A stretch of 64,000 bases of DNA, from assembly GCA_018241685.1 (NCBI GenBank), contig JAFEDJ010000056.1, forward strand, positions 1 through 64,000. The letters run 5' to 3'. This document shows positions 50,032 through 59,261 of the stretch, one piece after another (positions within the stretch are counted from its first letter, which is position 1; every line of letters starts with the position of its first letter). The position numbers and the translations under genes were made by a program. The DNA comes from Pseudomonadota bacterium (GTDB lineage: Bacteria > Pseudomonadota > Gammaproteobacteria > Burkholderiales > Rhodocyclaceae). A model generated the notes under the pieces. It saw only the letters and a program-made list of their open reading frames with translations. It had not been told where the DNA came from and ran no database searches.

Positions 50032-53000
50032 GTGTTCCAATCGCTCAATGTAAGAAAACAATTGCTTCTCGTCGCCGCGGTGGTGTGCGCCCTCTTCGTG
50101 GGCCTGGCCGTCCTCGTCTGGAGCGCGACGCAATCGATCATCGACGCCGCCCATGGCATGGCCCAGGGCAAGGACATCGTCGCCGACGTACTGCCGCCAC
50201 CGCTGTACGTCATCGAAGCCCAGCTGACGGCCCTGCAACTCGGGCAGGCCCGGGCGGAGGAGCGCCCTGCGCTGCTGAACACGCTGACGACACTCAAGCG
50301 CAAGTACGACGAGCGCAACACCTACTGGGCGCAGCAGGCCCTCACCCCGGAGCTGCGTGACGCATTGCTTGCAACCGAGAAGCGCACCGCGGATGCGTAC
50401 TGGCGCTTCCTGTTCGACGACTATGTCGCCGCCCTCCAGCACGACGATACGGCGGAAGCCGCCAACCTCCAGCAGACACTGCGGGAACGCTACGAAACCC
50501 ATCGGGCCGCCGTCGATGCGACGGTGGGAATCGCCTCGGCCTTCGCCGACCGAACTTCGGACAACCTCTACCTGACGGCAACCCGCGTCCGCCTGCTGGT
50601 CGGCGTACTGACCGCCGGCGGCGTGCTGCTGGTGGGGGGCCTGATGTTGCTCAGCACCCGCGCCATCCTGCGCCGCCTCGGCGGCGAACCCATTGCGATG
50701 CAAAAGGTGGCCCGCCGGATCGCCATGGGCGATCTGGGCGCGGAAGTGGAAGTTGCCTATGGCGACGATCACAGCCTCGCGGCCTCGCTCCTGCACATGA
50801 AGGACAGGCTGCGCGAATCGATTGCCCTGCTCGAACAGGAACGCCGGCAGCTGCGCACACTGATCAACACCCTGCCCGATCTGGTCTGGCTGAAGGATCC
50901 CCAGGGCGTCTTCATCACCTGCAACAACAAGTTCGAACGTCTTCTCGGGGCCCCCGAAAGCGAAATCGTCGGCAAGAGGGATCACGACTTCCTCCCGACC
51001 GAACAGGCCGACACCTTCCGGCAACACGACCTGCATGCCATCGAGAGCGGACAGCCCTGCGTCAATGCGGAAACGGTGACCTACCGGGACGATGGCCACG
51101 AAGAAATGCTGGAGACGATCAAGACGCCGATGTACGACGACGCGGGCCGCCTGATCGGCGTGCTCGGCATCGCCCGCGACGTTACCCGCAGCCACCGCCT
51201 GATGGCGGAGCTCGAAGCCGCGCGCCAGGACGCCCTCAAGTCGAACACCGCCAAAAGCGCCTTCCTGGCCAACATGAGCCACGAGATCAGGACTCCGATG
51301 CACGCCATCATCGGCATGGCCGACCTGGCGCTGGCGACCCCGCTGCCCCCCCGGCAGGCCAACTATGTCGGCAAGATCAGGGCGGCGTCGGAGAGCCTGC
51401 TCACCATCATCAACGACATCCTCGACTTCTCGAAGATCGAGGCCGGCAAACTGGACCTCGAACACGCCCCGTTCGTACTGGAGACCGTTTTCGAACGGCT
51501 GTCCGGCATCGTCGCGCTGCGCGCCGAAGAACAGGGCATCGAACTGCACTACGACATCGACGACGACTCCCGCCTTCTGGAAGGCGACGCGCTGCGGCTC
51601 GGCCAGATCCTGACCAATCTGGTGTCGAACGCCCTCAAGTTCTCCACCGGCGGCAACGTGGTGGTAGCGGTGGAAACCGCGCCGACGCAACAGGACGCGG
51701 TCGAACTCCACTTCTCCGTCCGCGACGAGGGCATCGGCATCAGCGAAGAACAAGTGGCACGCCTGTTCACATCCTTCACTCAGGCCGACACCTCGACCAG
51801 CCGGCGTTATGGCGGAACCGGCCTCGGTCTGGCCATCTGCCGTCAGCTCGTCGACATGATGGGTGGCCGCATCTGGGTGGACAGCGCCCTGGGCGCCGGC
51901 AGCACCTTCCACTTCACCACCCGCTTCAAGGCGCTGGGGCCCGATCGCCGGCGCGGCATCGCTGAATTCGGACAACAGCTGGCGGCCCATGCCGCTCGTC
52001 CAGTTCTGGTGATCGACGACAACCCCGTGGCACGGCACATCCACGCCCATCTGTGCCAGCAACTGGGCTTGCAGGTGGAACTCGCGGTAAGCGGCGACGA
52101 GGTCCTGGCCCGCATGGAAGCGGCGCCGCCCCCTGACTACCTGTTATGTCTCGTGGACTGGCGAATGTCGGGCATGGACGGCATCGAGACGATCCGGCGC
52201 CTCAAATCGGTCTATCGCGACCACCGGATGAAATGTCCGCCGATGTTGCTGGCCACCGCCTTCAGCCATCACAAGGAACTCGACGCCGTCGCCGGCGAGA
52301 TCGACGGCCTGCTGGCCAAGCCCGTCAGCGCGCGCCACCTGTACGTCGAGATCGCCAACAGCCTGGGCTTCCCGGACGAGGGCGCCCCCGTGATCGAACG
52401 ACGCGGCGCCACCACCCGGCAATGGTCACGTTTCCACGGGCTGGACGTCCTGGTCGTCGAGGACGTGGAGATCAACCGGGAAATCATCGGCGAACTCCTG
52501 GGCAACGTGGGCCTGACGGTGCGCTTCGCCGCCAACGGCCAGCAAGCGCTTGAAGCCGTCGCCACCAGACGACCCGACCTGATCCTGATGGACGTGCAGA
52601 TGCCGGTGATGGATGGCTTCGCCGCGACGCGCCTGTTGCGGCAGCAAGCCGACTGCCGGGATCTGCCGATCATCGCCCTGACCGCCAACACGATGGCCGA
52701 CGAGAAGGACGCCTGCCGGCAGGCCGGCATGAATGCCCACGTGGCGAAACCGATCAACATGGATACGCTGTTCGACGAGATGGCCGCCCACGTGCCAGCC
52801 GAACGCATCACCGCAGCGGTGATCGTCGAGGACGAACAGCCGGTCGCCGTCTATCCCGAGCTGCCGGGAATCGACGTGGCGGTCGGCCTCACCTACATCA
52901 AGAAAGCAAAGTCGCTATACCGTCTCCTGGCCAAGTTCCGCGACACCCACGGCAAGACCTTCGAGCCCAGCTTCGCGCAGGCCATGGCCGCCAGCGACTG

Positions 53001-53208
53001 GGGCAGCCAGATCCGGCTCGCCCACACCCTGAAAGGCGTCGCCCGCACCCTTGGGGCTTACGATCTCGGCGAAGCGGCTGCCGCCCTTGAGGCCGCGGCG
53101 AACGACAAGGACAGGGAACGTACCGCTGCACACTTCGCACACACCGTGGATCGGCTCCAGCACGTCACCGGCGGGTTGCTGGGGGTGGAGGCGCTGATCG
53201 CGGCATAG
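50032..53208 (+). CDS. Hybrid sensor histidine kinase with two receivers and an Hpt domain
   Basis: A 1058-residue membrane kinase starting at a GTG behind AGGGAGGAAC. Membrane segments at about 12-35 and 183-205 bracket a helical periplasmic sensor. Then HAMP-like linker, PAS (about 275-395), HisKA (FLANMSHEIRTPMHAIIGMA), HATPase (LGQILTNLVSNALKF; RRYGGTGLGLAICRQL), receiver 1 (CLVDWRMSGMDG), receiver 2 (LILMDVQMPVMDG) and a C-terminal Hpt (RLAHTLKGVARTLGA). This BarA/EvgS-like order is a full phosphorelay in one chain. The 3' end overlaps the convergent kinase gene by 44 bases. Confidence 0.93.
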   Translation: MFQSLNVRKQLLLVAAVVCALFVGLAVLVWSATQSIIDAAHGMAQGKDIVADVLPPPLYVIEAQLTALQLGQARAEERPALLNTLTTLKRKYDERNTYWAQQALTPELRDALLATEKRTADAYWRFLFDDYVAALQHDDTAEAANLQQTLRERYETHRAAVDATVGIASAFADRTSDNLYLTATRVRLLVGVLTAGGVLLVGGLMLLSTRAILRRLGGEPIAMQKVARRIAMGDLGAEVEVAYGDDHSLAASLLHMKDRLRESIALLEQERRQLRTLINTLPDLVWLKDPQGVFITCNNKFERLLGAPESEIVGKRDHDFLPTEQADTFRQHDLHAIESGQPCVNAETVTYRDDGHEEMLETIKTPMYDDAGRLIGVLGIARDVTRSHRLMAELEAARQDALKSNTAKSAFLANMSHEIRTPMHAIIGMADLALATPLPPRQANYVGKIRAASESLLTIINDILDFSKIEAGKLDLEHAPFVLETVFERLSGIVALRAEEQGIELHYDIDDDSRLLEGDALRLGQILTNLVSNALKFSTGGNVVVAVETAPTQQDAVELHFSVRDEGIGISEEQVARLFTSFTQADTSTSRRYGGTGLGLAICRQLVDMMGGRIWVDSALGAGSTFHFTTRFKALGPDRRRGIAEFGQQLAAHAARPVLVIDDNPVARHIHAHLCQQLGLQVELAVSGDEVLARMEAAPPPDYLLCLVDWRMSGMDGIETIRRLKSVYRDHRMKCPPMLLATAFSHHKELDAVAGEIDGLLAKPVSARHLYVEIANSLGFPDEGAPVIERRGATTRQWSRFHGLDVLVVEDVEINREIIGELLGNVGLTVRFAANGQQALEAVATRRPDLILMDVQMPVMDGFAATRLLRQQADCRDLPIIALTANTMADEKDACRQAGMNAHVAKPINMDTLFDEMAAHVPAERITAAVIVEDEQPVAVYPELPGIDVAVGLTYIKKAKSLYRLLAKFRDTHGKTFEPSFAQAMAASDWGSQIRLAHTLKGVARTLGAYDLGEAAAALEAAANDKDRERTAAHFAHTVDRLQHVTGGLLGVEALIAA

Positions 53209-55447
53209 TCTCGTAAGCAGACCCGAGGCCGCCCCCGGCATCTGCGGCGACCAGATCCAGCCAGCGGTCCAGCAGCGCGAACAGCACGTCCGGCGCCACC
53301 GGCTTGGCGATGAAGTCGTTCATGCCGGCTTCCAGGCAGCGGGCCTTGTCCTCGGCGAAGGCGTTGGCAGTGAGGGCCAAGATCGGCACGGCCTTCCGGC
53401 CAGGCAGCGCGCGGATGCGGCGCGTGGCTTCGAGGCCGTCCATACCGGGCATCTGCATGTCCATCAGGATCAGCGCGTAGTCGTTGGTGGTCGCCATGTT
53501 CAGGCCCTGCACGCCGTCCTCGGCGGCATCCACCAGCAGCCCCACATCACCGAGCAGGCTCAGCACTATCTCCCGGTTGACCGGCTCGTCCTCCACCAGC
53601 AGTACGCGGCGGCCCGCGTGGCGGCGCGCCAGGCTCTGCTCCGCCGCCTCGGACGCACCGGCCAACCCGACCGACAGGTCCTGCGCACCCTTGCGCAGGC
53701 GGGCGGTGAACCAGAAGGTACTGCCCTGCCCGGGCACGCTGGTGGCGCCGGCATCACCCCCCATCAGCTGCGCGATCTTCTTCGTGATCGCCAGCCCGAG
53801 GCCGGTCCCTCCGTACTTGCGCGTCATGCTGTTGTCGGCCTGCTCGAAGACGTTGAACAGGCGCGGCATGGCCTCCGCCGCAATACCGATACCGCTGTCC
53901 TCGACGACGAAGCGCAGCACGACGCTGTCCGCGCCCTCCTCCTGCGTATCGACGCGCAGCGCGATGCCGCCGGCCTCGGTAAACTTCACCGCGTTGTTGG
54001 CGTAGTTGAGCAGAGCCTGCTGCAAGCGAGTTGCATCGCCGAGCAATACACAGGCCGGCAACTGGAGCTGCACATCGAGCCGCAACTGACGCTCCTCCGC
54101 CTGCCCGCGAATCATGTCCACCACCGCACCGACGATGCGCTCCACCTGCAACGGCACCTCGTCCATGCTGAGCTTGCCGGCTTCGATCTTGGTCAGCTCC
54201 AGCACCGCGTTGATGATGTGCAGCAGGTGCACGCCCGCCGCCTCAAGCTTGCCGAGCTGCTGGGTCTGGCGCACATTCAGGCCTCCGCGCCGCAGCAGGT
54301 GGGCCATGCCGATGATGGCATTGAGTGGCGTGCGGATCTCGTGGGACATGTTGGCCAGGAAGGCGCTCTTGGCCAGGTTGGCCCCCTCCGCCGCCCGCGT
54401 GGCCTGCAGCAGTTCGCCGGTGCGACGGGCCACCGTGTGCTCCAGGTCCTGCCGATAGCGGATCTGCCGCCACAAGAGCGTCCCAAGCAGGGCCAGACAG
54501 GCCAGCGTGGACACTGTCGAGATCAGCGCCGTGCGCCACCACTCGGCAAGGAAGTCGCCCGTCGCCAGCCCCACAGCAACATAGAAAGGATAGGCGCCGA
54601 CACGCTTGTAAGCGTAGATGCGCTCCTGCCCATCGAGCGCCGCCTGGAAACGGATGATCCCCTCCCGGTCGCCCTGCTCGATGCGCATGTGCATCGGATT
54701 GTTGATGATCGCCTGATTGACCGCTTCCGGCCGCTGCGGGATGCGCATCACCAGCCGCGCATCGTCGCTGCGCCGCCAGGTGACGGCACCGTGCTCGCCG
54801 AGGTCGATGGCGTTCACCAGCGTGGACAGGTAATCCAGTTCGAGCGGCGCCATTGCCGCCCCGACGAAGCGCCCCTGAACATCGCGGATCGGCAGCGCGG
54901 CGAAGAGCTGCGGCCGATGGCTGATGCGTCCGACACTGACCTCGGAAAAGAACAGCGGATGCTCCGGTTGCTGTTTGAGGATCTCGAAATAGCTGCGCCC
55001 CCGCGCACTGGGTGGCGTACCCGTAGCAATCCCCTCAGAGAGATACAGCACGTTGCCGTCCCGGTCGATCAGGCGCAGCCCGCTGATTTCCGGGAAGCGC
55101 TGGGCCCACGCGGCGAGCTTGCGGTGCAAGTCCGGCGCATAGCGCTCACGGGCAACCAGATCGAGGGCCTCGACGGGGACTTCCTCCGCCAGCGCCGCGA
55201 GGGTCGTCTCGGTACGCCGCAGGGATACATCCAGCCGCGCCTCAAGTATCTCGACGAGATTGCGCGCATTGGCAGTCGCCAGCCGGATCTGGCCCCGGTA
55301 GCCCTCCGCCAGAAAGAAACCCAACAGCAGCAGCACCGCGACGGCGAACAACAGGAAGCCGCCAAGGGACTTGCAGCAGGACAGCCTGGATGCGGATCCT
55401 GGACCTTCACACTTCGACGGCTCGGACAACGACTGGAAAGTCCGCAT
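53165..55447 (-). CDS. Hybrid sensor histidine kinase with Cache-type sensor
   Basis: About 760 residues from the ATG at 55447; the frame is open to 55603 (alternative starts at 55555 and 55603) but that part is poor in family character. The first membrane segment (LGGFLLFAVAVLLLLGFFLA) is followed by a dCache-like periplasmic domain (FPEISGLRLIDRDGNVLYLS; RGRSYFEILKQQPEHPLFFS) and a second segment. Then HisKA (FLANMSHEIRTPLNAIIGMA), HATPase (LQQALLNYANNAVKF; RKYGGTGLGLAITKKI) and a receiver (VLLVEDEPVNREI; LILMDMQMPGMDG). No PAS domain. Convergent overlap of 44 bases with the other kinase gene. Confidence 0.91.
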   Translation of the reverse strand: MRTFQSLSEPSKCEGPGSASRLSCCKSLGGFLLFAVAVLLLLGFFLAEGYRGQIRLATANARNLVEILEARLDVSLRRTETTLAALAEEVPVEALDLVARERYAPDLHRKLAAWAQRFPEISGLRLIDRDGNVLYLSEGIATGTPPSARGRSYFEILKQQPEHPLFFSEVSVGRISHRPQLFAALPIRDVQGRFVGAAMAPLELDYLSTLVNAIDLGEHGAVTWRRSDDARLVMRIPQRPEAVNQAIINNPMHMRIEQGDREGIIRFQAALDGQERIYAYKRVGAYPFYVAVGLATGDFLAEWWRTALISTVSTLACLALLGTLLWRQIRYRQDLEHTVARRTGELLQATRAAEGANLAKSAFLANMSHEIRTPLNAIIGMAHLLRRGGLNVRQTQQLGKLEAAGVHLLHIINAVLELTKIEAGKLSMDEVPLQVERIVGAVVDMIRGQAEERQLRLDVQLQLPACVLLGDATRLQQALLNYANNAVKFTEAGGIALRVDTQEEGADSVVLRFVVEDSGIGIAAEAMPRLFNVFEQADNSMTRKYGGTGLGLAITKKIAQLMGGDAGATSVPGQGSTFWFTARLRKGAQDLSVGLAGASEAAEQSLARRHAGRRVLLVEDEPVNREIVLSLLGDVGLLVDAAEDGVQGLNMATTNDYALILMDMQMPGMDGLEATRRIRALPGRKAVPILALTANAFAEDKARCLEAGMNDFIAKPVAPDVLFALLDRWLDLVAADAGGGLGSAYETMPRSAPPPPATRR

Positions 55448-55639
55448 GGGGATCGACTGGGCCTCGGAATCGCGGGATCTAACTACCAGCCGATCATAAC
55501 GCCCCGACCATCCCCTTGCACGCCACCGCGCCGTGCGTATCCATTGTTTGCTCATGGATATCGAACATCTGGCCGGCGCAGTGGAAGCTGGGCGATAGTG
55601 CATGTTAACTTCCGCCCCCCGTCACACCGCTCATCCGCC

Positions 55640-56278
55640 ATGGCTCCGTCCGCCGCCCTGCTGCCGCCCGTCGTCGACAAGCGCCTGCGCGACTTCGCCG
55701 GCGGCGCGCCGCTGCGCATCCGCCACCGGGGTGCCGGCGAGGCCGGCAGCGACGTGTATTGCCATGCGGTGGTGCGTGACACGGTGGCGGCGTCGGGCGG
55801 ACGCCAGTGTTTCGGCTGGCTGCACAGCCTGCCGGCCCATGCCAGGCCGCAGCAGGGCGCCCACGGCTTCACCTTCCATTCCGTGTGGCTGGCGCCGGAC
55901 GGGCAACTGGTGGATGTGGCGCCCCACGCCTTCTCGCGGAACGGCTGGAGCGTCTTCATCCCGGACCGCCGGCGGCGTTACGACTTCGCGCAGGACATGG
56001 GCTACAACGCGCTGGTCATCTACACGGACGCCCGCGTCAGCGCCTACGCGCGCAAGCTCAGCGGCCTGCCGGTGGCGCCCGGCGAGCTGTACTGGACATC
56101 CCACCTCTACCTGTTGCCGGTGGCCACCTACGAAGGGCGCTTCCGTCGCGCGTCGCGCTACCTGGCCGAGATCGAGCGGCGCTACGGCCTGCGCAGCGAC
56201 GGCAGGCGCCTCGTCGGGCTGGAAGGGCTGAACCGCAGCCAGCGCATCGAACTGGCCTTCAATTACGGCGTGTATTGA
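55640..56278 (+). CDS. Unknown protein
   Basis: A 212-residue soluble-looking protein from the ATG at 55640. Segments such as FTFHSVWLAPDGQLVDVAPH, FIPDRRRRYDFAQDMGYNAL and RASRYLAEIERRYGLR are visible; His and Cys in CFGWLHS and FHSVW could be catalytic but this is speculation. No family recognised and no operon partner. Confidence 0.7.
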   Translation: MAPSAALLPPVVDKRLRDFAGGAPLRIRHRGAGEAGSDVYCHAVVRDTVAASGGRQCFGWLHSLPAHARPQQGAHGFTFHSVWLAPDGQLVDVAPHAFSRNGWSVFIPDRRRRYDFAQDMGYNALVIYTDARVSAYARKLSGLPVAPGELYWTSHLYLLPVATYEGRFRRASRYLAEIERRYGLRSDGRRLVGLEGLNRSQRIELAFNYGVY

Positions 56279-56431
56279 GCTGCGCCGCCGCGCATTCCGA
56301 TGCCGGAACGGCCACGCGGTTGACCTGGCGCAAACAAAGCCGGATTGCCATCGTTCCGACACCGTCCCGTTACCGTACTGTCATCCGGCGTGGCCACAGT
56401 GCCCTCATCCAAACCACAAGAGGGCGGCCAG

Positions 56432-57040
56432 ATGCATGATTTTCTTGAAAAACTGCGCACACTGCGGTGGGACGACCACCGCTACTACCACCAGTGCCGC
56501 ATCAACCAGACGCTGCACCTGATCAGCGCCGTCAGCTTCCTGTGCGCCTACGGCCTGCTCTTCGTCGATCCGGCCATGGCGGGCCTGGTGGGCTGGCTGG
56601 TGGGCATGGTGTCGCGCCAGTCGGGGCACATCTTCTTCGAGCCGCGGGAGTTCGACCGGGTGAACAACACCAGCTACGACTACAAGGAATCGATCAAGGT
56701 CGGCTACAACATGCGCCGCAAGGGCGTCCTGATCGGCATCTGGCTGAGCATCCCGGCGCTGCTGTACGTACAGCCGACGCTGTTCGGCCTGTTCGACGCA
56801 CAGGCCGCCTTCCTGCACAAGCTCGGCCTGGTATGGCTGGGGCTGGGCATCGGCGGGCTGCTGTTCCGCACCGTGCATCTGTTCTTCCTGCGCAGCCCGG
56901 CCTGGGGCCTGGCCTGGATGTGCAAGATCCTCACCGACCCCTTCCACAACGTGGACATCTACTGGAAGTCGCCGGTGTGGCTGCTGCGCGGCCAGCGCCT
57001 CGACCCGCTCGAGCACGATCTGGAAGAAGCGGCGGCCTGA
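56432..57040 (+). CDS. Multi-pass membrane protein of unknown function
   Basis: A 202-residue protein from the ATG at 56432 (GAGGGCGG ribosome site). It has about four hydrophobic segments (LISAVSFLCAYGLLFV, GLVGWLVGMV, IGIWLSIPALLYVQ, KLGLVWLGLGIGGLLF). His-containing motifs YYHQCRINQTLHLIS and SRQSGHIFFEP recall the His pattern of Mpo1/DUF962-like dioxygenases, but similarity is too weak to name it. Convergent with the Hsp20 genes. Confidence 0.72.
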   Translation: MHDFLEKLRTLRWDDHRYYHQCRINQTLHLISAVSFLCAYGLLFVDPAMAGLVGWLVGMVSRQSGHIFFEPREFDRVNNTSYDYKESIKVGYNMRRKGVLIGIWLSIPALLYVQPTLFGLFDAQAAFLHKLGLVWLGLGIGGLLFRTVHLFFLRSPAWGLAWMCKILTDPFHNVDIYWKSPVWLLRGQRLDPLEHDLEEAAA

Positions 57041-57054
57041 GCCGCCGCCAGGAC

Positions 57055-57435
57055 TTACACCACCTGCACCTCGATGCGCCGCGGCTGGGCGTGCTCGGCC
57101 TTGGGAATGCGCAGGGTCAGCACGCCCTGCTCGAAGCTGGCCTTCACCTTGCCGGCGTCGAGCTCCTTCGACAGCGTGAATTGGCGGCGGTAGCGCGGCA
57201 GGCCCACCTCGGTGTGGGTCAGCTCCATGCCCTCCGGCGCGTCGAGCACCACTTCGCCGTCGATGGTCAGCACGTCGGCCTCCACGTGCAGGCTGAGGCG
57301 GTCCTTCGGCACGCCGGGCAGGTCGGCATACAGCGTGATGCCGCCAGCGTCCTCCAGCACATCGACGGGGGGCAGCAGCGCGGCGTCCTCGTGGGTCGCG
57401 GCGGCACTCTTGGGGGCTTGGTTGGTATCGCTCAT
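57055..57435 (-). CDS. Small heat shock protein Hsp20 (second of pair)
   Basis: A 126-residue alpha-crystallin-type chaperone. The core domain covers about residues 25-120 with ITLYADLPGVPKDRLSLHVE and ELDAGKVKASFEQGVLTLRI, which contains the conserved A-x-x-x-x-G-V-L-T-L signature, and the C-terminal RRIEVQV (I-x-V motif). It starts 18 bases after the upstream Hsp20 stop. Confidence 0.93.
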   Translation of the reverse strand: MSDTNQAPKSAAATHEDAALLPPVDVLEDAGGITLYADLPGVPKDRLSLHVEADVLTIDGEVVLDAPEGMELTHTEVGLPRYRRQFTLSKELDAGKVKASFEQGVLTLRIPKAEHAQPRRIEVQVV

Positions 57436-57453
57436 GGTCGGTCCTCCGGGGGC

Positions 57454-57885
57454 TTACTGGATGCTGATGCGGCGCGGCTGGGTTTCTTCGCGGCGCTGCA
57501 CGCTGACGTGCAGCATGCCGTCGCGGTACTTGGCGACGATGGAATTGGGGTCGATGTCGTCGGGCAGGGACACCACGCGGCGGAAACGCCCGGCGAAGCG
57601 CTCGCCGATATGCACGGTGGCCTGCTCGGAGACGGCCGGCGCCTTGCGCTCGCCGGCGATGGTCAGGATGCCCTTCTCGAGCTGCACGTCCAGCGTGGCC
57701 GGATCGAGGCCCGGCGCGAAGGCGTAGATCTCCACGGCATTCGGGGTGCCGCCCACGTTGAGGGCGGGGTAGCCGCGCTTCTGGCCGCGAATGCTCGGCC
57801 CGGGTTCGACGGTCTGCGGCACCTCCCGCTGCAGCCGCTCGAGTTCGGCGAGCAGATCGCGGGGGAACATGGATCGGTAGTACAT
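57454..57885 (-). CDS. Small heat shock protein Hsp20 (first of pair)
   Basis: A 143-residue alpha-crystallin-type chaperone from the ATG at 57885 (GGAGG ribosome site). Core features are VEIYAFAPGLDPATLDVQLE, GILTIAGERK, GRFRRVVSLPDDIDPNSIVA, KYRDGMLHVSV, and the terminal RRISIQ. Holdase for unfolding proteins; probably assembles with the second Hsp20. Divergent from an HtrA protease gene. Confidence 0.93.
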   Translation of the reverse strand: MYYRSMFPRDLLAELERLQREVPQTVEPGPSIRGQKRGYPALNVGGTPNAVEIYAFAPGLDPATLDVQLEKGILTIAGERKAPAVSEQATVHIGERFAGRFRRVVSLPDDIDPNSIVAKYRDGMLHVSVQRREETQPRRISIQ

Positions 57886-57961
57886 GCGAGCCTCCTGAAA
57901 GTAGGGGAAAAGGCGGCGCCGGGGCGCCCATGCCCCCATAGCTGAGTGCGCGCCATGGCAA

Positions 57962-57999
57962 TTTCAAGGCCTTGAAGTTCGCCCCCGCATCCCCCATCT
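57962..57999. promoter_or_regulatory. Divergent sigma-32-type heat-shock promoter region
   Basis: On the plus strand CTTGAAG (57971-57977), 14 bases, CCCCATCT (57992-57999) matches the RpoH consensus CTTGAAA-N(11-16)-CCCCATnT almost perfectly and points at the HtrA gene. The palindrome TTCAAGGCCTTGAA (57963-57976) supplies a CTTGAAA on the minus strand (57968-57962); 14 bases further the minus-strand sequence ACTCAGCT is a weaker -10 facing the Hsp20 genes. Confidence 0.7.
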
Positions 58000-58070
58000 T
58001 TCGCACAGGCGCGTGCGTGGCGGAGTGCTCCGCATGCGGTCCGACGGCCCCCCGACGACAGGCAGCCCGC

Positions 58071-59222
58071 ATGCGCTACGACGACGACTCCTCCCACCAG
58101 CAGCAACGCTTTGCGCAGCGCTGGCTCATCATCACCGTCTGCGTCGGCGCACTGATGCTGCTATGGCATTTCCTGCCGGCGCTGGAGTCGGCCTTCAGCC
58201 CCCAACAGGCCAGCGAGCGCACCGTGACGCCGCGCGGCGACCTGGCCGCCGACGAGAAATCGACCATTGAGCTGTTCGAGCGCTCCCGCAATTCGGTGGT
58301 GTACATCACCACTTCGCAGCTGGTGCGCGACAACTGGACCCGCAACGTGATGTCGGTGCCGCGCGGCACCGGTTCGGGCTTCATCTGGGACGACGCGGGC
58401 CACGTGGTGACCAATTTCCACGTCATCCGCGGCGCCTCGCAGGCCACCGTGCGCCTCGCCGACGGACGCGACTACCAGGCGGCGCTGGTCGGTGCCAGCC
58501 CGGCCCACGACATCGCGGTGCTGCGCATCGGCGTCGGCTTCAAGCGGCCACCGCCGGTGCCGGTGGGCACCAGCGCGGACCTGAAGGTCGGGCAGAAGGT
58601 CTTCGCCATCGGCAACCCCTTCGGCCTGGACTGGACGCTGACCACCGGCATCGTGTCGGCGCTGGACCGCAGCCTGCAGGGCGACGACGAGGGACCATCG
58701 ATCGAGCACCTGATCCAGACCGATGCGGCGATCAACCCCGGCAACTCCGGCGGCCCGCTGCTCGACTCGGCCGGCCGCCTGATCGGCATCAACACCGCGA
58801 TCTACAGCCCGTCCGGCACCTCGGCGGGCATCGGCTTCTCGATCCCGGTGGATACGGTGATGCGCGTGGTGCCTCAGCTGATCCGCAGCGGCAAGTACCT
58901 GCGCCCGGCGCTGGGCGTGGAGCTCGACGAGGCGCTCAACCAGCGCCTCTCCCGCGGGCTGGGCGTCGAGGGGGTGGTGATCCTGCGCGTGCCGCGCGGG
59001 TCGGCGGCCCACCAGGCCGGGCTGCGGGGCATCACGCAGAACCCGGACGGCAGTCTGGTGCCGGGCGACATCATCGTTGCGGTGGAAGGCAAACCGGTGG
59101 ATTCGGTGGCCCGCCTGGCGGCGCGCCTCGACGACTTCAAGGTCGGCGACAGCGTATCGATCGAGATCCTGCGCGGCCGCAACCGCCAGTCGGTGGCGGT
59201 CACGCTGCAACCGGGCAGCTGA
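58071..59222 (+). CDS. S1C serine protease, HtrA/Deg family, one PDZ domain
   Basis: A 383-residue envelope protease from the ATG at 58071. One N-terminal membrane anchor (WLIITVCVGALMLLWHFLPA). Triad: His117 in VVTNFHVI, Asp147 in AHDIAVLRI, Ser226 in INPGNSGGPL. A single C-terminal PDZ domain (about 285-375; GIEGVVILRVPRG-type GVEGVVILRVPRG, VPGDIIVAVEGKPV). DegS-like size but generic HtrA sequence. Likely heat-induced with the divergent Hsp20 pair. Confidence 0.92.
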   Translation: MRYDDDSSHQQQRFAQRWLIITVCVGALMLLWHFLPALESAFSPQQASERTVTPRGDLAADEKSTIELFERSRNSVVYITTSQLVRDNWTRNVMSVPRGTGSGFIWDDAGHVVTNFHVIRGASQATVRLADGRDYQAALVGASPAHDIAVLRIGVGFKRPPPVPVGTSADLKVGQKVFAIGNPFGLDWTLTTGIVSALDRSLQGDDEGPSIEHLIQTDAAINPGNSGGPLLDSAGRLIGINTAIYSPSGTSAGIGFSIPVDTVMRVVPQLIRSGKYLRPALGVELDEALNQRLSRGLGVEGVVILRVPRGSAAHQAGLRGITQNPDGSLVPGDIIVAVEGKPVDSVARLAARLDDFKVGDSVSIEILRGRNRQSVAVTLQPGS

Positions 59223-59261
59223 ACATCAACGAAAAAACGGGGGCCGCAGCCCCCGTGTCGA

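Noticed and set aside
53618..56278. An 886-residue plus-strand reading that includes the unknown protein at 55640
   Set aside because: Most of it is antisense to the Cache-type kinase; only the part from the ATG at 55640 looks like a gene.
50032..56278. Complete local two-component systems with DNA-binding response regulators
   Set aside because: Both kinases are hybrid types and no separate regulator gene with an output domain lies nearby.
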